Assembly (NCBI GenBank): GCA_947500545.1
Contig: CANMSO010000006.1
Location: 248,001-312,000 of the forward strand
DNA from: an uncultured Aquimarina sp.
GTDB taxonomy: Bacteria > Bacteroidota > Bacteroidia > Flavobacteriales > Flavobacteriaceae
Length of the DNA: 64,000 nt
Reading direction: 5' to 3'
Position 1 is the stretch's first letter, and each line of letters opens with the position of its first letter. The translations under genes were made by a program, and so were the position numbers. The notes under the pieces are model-generated. The model did not search any database. It saw nothing but the letters and a program-made list of their open reading frames with translations, and was not told the origin of the DNA. Of the stretch, positions 61,772-64,000 are shown in pieces.

Positions 61772-63483
61772 TGAACTGAAACATACTCTACCGTTCTAAT
61801 GAAAACATTATCTTTTATATATTTCTCATCTGCAGATGTATTAGTTATTGCAGCTAAAGCTGCTTCAAGTTCACTACGAGTAAACCTTTGCTTATGCGTA
61901 AAACCATGAGCAGCAAATTCGTCATTTCCTAATTTTATAGCATTTTCATTATAGAAATAAGTCCCTTTTGCCTTAATGTTTCGCCATACCACACGACTAC
62001 CAATCGGAGCATCGTCTAAAATCTTACCCATAGAAAGGCTTGTTTTTTTAGGTGCTTTTCCTGGTATTTGTTCAAATATTGCGCCTCCCATTGCTTTTCT
62101 TTGATACATTTTTACAGCATTAAACCCTGTAGAATAATGCATCCGTAAATATAGTTTTCCTCCTTTCTTTTTAATCGTTTCAGAAAAACCATCTTCTCCA
62201 AATGTATGCCTACGAGCATACATATGTGCAGCTTGTACAAACTCTGCACAATCATACGCCCAACTTTTAAGGTTTCCTGCTTCAAAAAGTTCATCTACTC
62301 CTTTCCAAGCTTCTTCTGGTGTTCCTTTAAAATAAAGCATCCCTACTTTTTCGTCATGAAGTTGCACACTCATATCTGGGTCCGAGACTAATTTCCAATA
62401 GGATAACCCAGGTATATCAATTTCTTTTTCGTCATCCTTAGGCTCAAAATTTAGTTTAGAATTAAAAGTAACACCTTTCATTTTGGCAATAGCCTCTCTT
62501 AGGTAATCTTCATAGCTCTCTTCCTCTATTTTTTTATCAATCATAGATGTATATAAACGATCTCGTATTCTAAGCCACTTACGTACCAAAGGCATATCTA
62601 TAGATGAAGATGGATTGAGACTCCTCGTTATTCCCGTTTCTTTTTCAAATTGCCGGTCAATATCTTTATTTAATGTAGCTTGATCGGTGGTTGACATTAA
62701 ATGGTATCCTTCTGACTCCCAACCTGGTCGATATGTATCTCCAGACAATAGCGCAGACATCACTTTAACCAAATCTTCCCCGGATAAAGCACTCATGATT
62801 TCTTTTCTGGCCGTATCAAATCTATATAATGTTTGACGTACGGGATAGGTTGCTCGTTTAATTGTCCTCACAATCTTATTAATGTTAATAGTTGAAGATG
62901 TAAGCTGTTTGTGAATTTCTGCCCAGAGTGTTCCTGTATTATAAATTTTCTTTACCCAATTATAAATATCATCAAATATATTTCTCTGAATAACCCCGGT
63001 ATTATTAGACTGTTGCAACACATGAGTTAATTCATGAGCCAATAGCTTATTCCCTTCTTGTGTATTTGGATTATACTGTCCTTTATTAAAGTAAATATCA
63101 TTGCCGTTTGTAAATGCTCTAGCATCAAGTTTGTAATTCATTTGTTCGGCATCATGACCTGTATGTATTTTGACATTACTAAAATCCGACCCAAAGTTTC
63201 TTTCCATAACTCTTTTAGTACTTCTTCCTAGCGACACTCCCCCACCCTTACTATCTTGTAATTGAGTTTCAATAGTTTTTCCTGCATCTTTATTTTGCAG
63301 CGATACCTTTTGACTTTTTTGTGGACCCTGGTCAGATTTAGACTGAATAGTAGGTGATTTAAAAAATAAATTGCTATTTTGAGATGATGATGAAAAAATT
63401 CCTCGTCTGGTATTTTTAAAAAAAGGTTCTTCTGAAGAGTAAGTCTCTGAAGTAGGTTTTTTCCTTTTTGCTGAAGTTCTCAT
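61768..63483 (-). CDS. eCIS-core (DUF4157) protein with Tgl-like transglutaminase C-terminal domain
   Basis: A 571-residue protein. ATG 63483 gives MRTSAKRKKPTSE, matching the MRVSSTK start of its neighbour, so I prefer it to the upstream ATG at 63555. A Ser-rich leader is followed by the DUF4157 core (about 81-162) with FSNVKIHTGHDAEQMN, GNDIYFNKGQYN and HELTH (150-154). A helical middle (165-330) is unassigned. The C-terminal domain (about 370-571) shows WAYDCAEFVQAAHMYARRHTFGEDGF (split motif, Cys412), YNENAIKLG (Glu513) and FAAHGF (His526). This resembles Bacillus Tgl protein-glutamine gamma-glutamyltransferase, in which a Cys, a Glu in GENVILLG and FAHG occur in the same order. It may be a cross-linking or deamidating toxin; unproven. 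Confidence 0.8.
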   Translation of the reverse strand: MRTSAKRKKPTSETYSSEEPFFKNTRRGIFSSSSQNSNLFFKSPTIQSKSDQGPQKSQKVSLQNKDAGKTIETQLQDSKGGGVSLGRSTKRVMERNFGSDFSNVKIHTGHDAEQMNYKLDARAFTNGNDIYFNKGQYNPNTQEGNKLLAHELTHVLQQSNNTGVIQRNIFDDIYNWVKKIYNTGTLWAEIHKQLTSSTININKIVRTIKRATYPVRQTLYRFDTARKEIMSALSGEDLVKVMSALLSGDTYRPGWESEGYHLMSTTDQATLNKDIDRQFEKETGITRSLNPSSSIDMPLVRKWLRIRDRLYTSMIDKKIEEESYEDYLREAIAKMKGVTFNSKLNFEPKDDEKEIDIPGLSYWKLVSDPDMSVQLHDEKVGMLYFKGTPEEAWKGVDELFEAGNLKSWAYDCAEFVQAAHMYARRHTFGEDGFSETIKKKGGKLYLRMHYSTGFNAVKMYQRKAMGGAIFEQIPGKAPKKTSLSMGKILDDAPIGSRVVWRNIKAKGTYFYNENAIKLGNDEFAAHGFTHKQRFTRSELEAALAAITNTSADEKYIKDNVFIRTVEYVSVH

Positions 63484-63648
63484 AAGCATCCTGTTTTCAT
63501 AATTCAAGATACAAATTATTTCTTCCCCAAACCTCATAAATAGTCTGAAAACCAAAAACTTAAGGGATAAAAAATTTCCCTTTTCAAATTTAAAAAACTA
63601 CAAAGAATTGGTATCTTGCATAGTAATTAAACAAATAAATTTGTCGAA

Positions 63649-64000
63649 ATGATCAACTCTAAAACAATATCAGCGGTATTAATTACATTGTTTTGCTTGG
63701 GAAATATAATTACAGCTCAAGAAGCTGCCATTCACAGTAAAATAAATTCAGATATGTACAAAAACTTTTCTAAAGCATTTGCGACCTTGGATTATGATTT
63801 ATTTGCTTCAATTCATAGTAAAGACATGATTAGAATTTCTGGAGGAGATGGTGGAGAAATAAAGGATGTAAAAACTTATTTAAAGGGGTATCAAAAAAGA
63901 TGGTCAGATCCAAAAAGAAAACCTGCTCCTATTGATTTTAGGCTTTTTGAAAGGGTATACTCTGATTCTTTAGTTTCTGAGAGAGGAATTTATAGGGCTA
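63649..64000 (+). CDS. Secreted NTF2-like (DUF4440-type) protein, cut by the window edge
   Basis: An open frame of 117 codons from ATG 63649 to the right edge. The signal peptide (MINSKTISAVLITLFCLGNIITAQ) is followed by INSDMYKNFSKAFATLDYDLFASIHSKD, the typical first helices of a SnoaL/DUF4440 domain. A TAnnTTTG match (TAAATTTG, 63636-63643) lies 5 bp before the ATG, too near to be a usual promoter for this start. Function unknown; the rest of the gene lies outside the window. Confidence 0.68.
   Translation, partial: MINSKTISAVLITLFCLGNIITAQEAAIHSKINSDMYKNFSKAFATLDYDLFASIHSKDMIRISGGDGGEIKDVKTYLKGYQKRWSDPKRKPAPIDFRLFERVYSDSLVSERGIYRA

Noticed and set aside
63636..63643. TAAATTTG as promoter of the last gene
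   Set aside because: It lies 5 bp before the ATG, which leaves no room for a leader, and the TTG upstream is at a 17-nt rather than 19-nt spacing.

Overview
The window looks like a chromosomal segment of a marine-type Flavobacteriaceae bacterium (Bacteroidota, perhaps Aquimarina-like; inference from gene content and style). It is AT-rich (roughly one third G+C by eye). It has a complete SusC/SusD starch-type locus, many lipoproteins with a Cys-containing lipobox followed by acidic residues, and several perfect Bacteroidota -7 boxes (TAnnTTTG). I saw no tRNA, rRNA, CRISPR array, insertion sequence or phage gene.

Layout. 1-3607: the end of a nitrite-reductase operon (nirB tail, nirD), a short GG-leader peptide gene, and a DUF4202 gene with a NarX/PilJ-like sensor kinase. 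3611-6589: a minus-strand sugar-kinase/glycolysis block (GlcNAc-type kinase, gap, pfkA). 6788-23342: a maltose/starch utilisation locus. Its minus arm encodes an SLC45-type transporter, beta-phosphoglucomutase, GH65 maltose phosphorylase and two GH13 enzymes; a LacI regulator lies in the middle; its plus arm is susC-susD-susE-like-GH13. The gaps on either side of lacI share an exact 18-bp repeat and a diverged 31-bp repeat that are good operator candidates. 23460-26958: a C39-peptidase ABC exporter (PCAT) with its HlyD partner, which could mature the GG-leader peptide 22 kb away. 26988-34468: an orphan TPR kinase, a two-peptidase operon, and a TetR-SDR unit with three matching operators. 34664-37873: a lipoprotein of two lamin-tail-like and two spondin-like repeats, with a CRP-type site in its promoter and a Crp/Fnr gene just upstream. 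37973-45525: dsbD, tilS, a sigma-like protein, pabB, an FMN reductase and a DEAD-box helicase.

45532-58522 holds mixed functions: NTF2-like lipoprotein, NYN-LOTUS protein, DUF457-type membrane protein, a subclass B1 metallo-beta-lactamase, ABC exporter, DUF3179, CDGSH protein, ExbB-like protein, a LytS/LytTR pair, CHRD lipoprotein, lpdA and a beta-helix lipoprotein. 58551-63483 holds two eCIS-core (DUF4157) proteins with different C-terminal domains, one PD-(D/E)XK nuclease-like and one resembling Bacillus Tgl transglutaminase, with a GNAT gene between them. These two are the strongest candidates for an undescribed toxin or effector system. The window ends inside a secreted NTF2-like gene.

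Maltose logic: outer-membrane SusC/D and surface GH13 enzymes deliver oligosaccharides; inner enzymes and the MFS carrier bring maltose to the cytoplasm; GH65 splits it with phosphate to glucose and beta-glucose-1-phosphate; beta-PGM makes glucose-6-phosphate, which feeds the pfkA/gap block next door.
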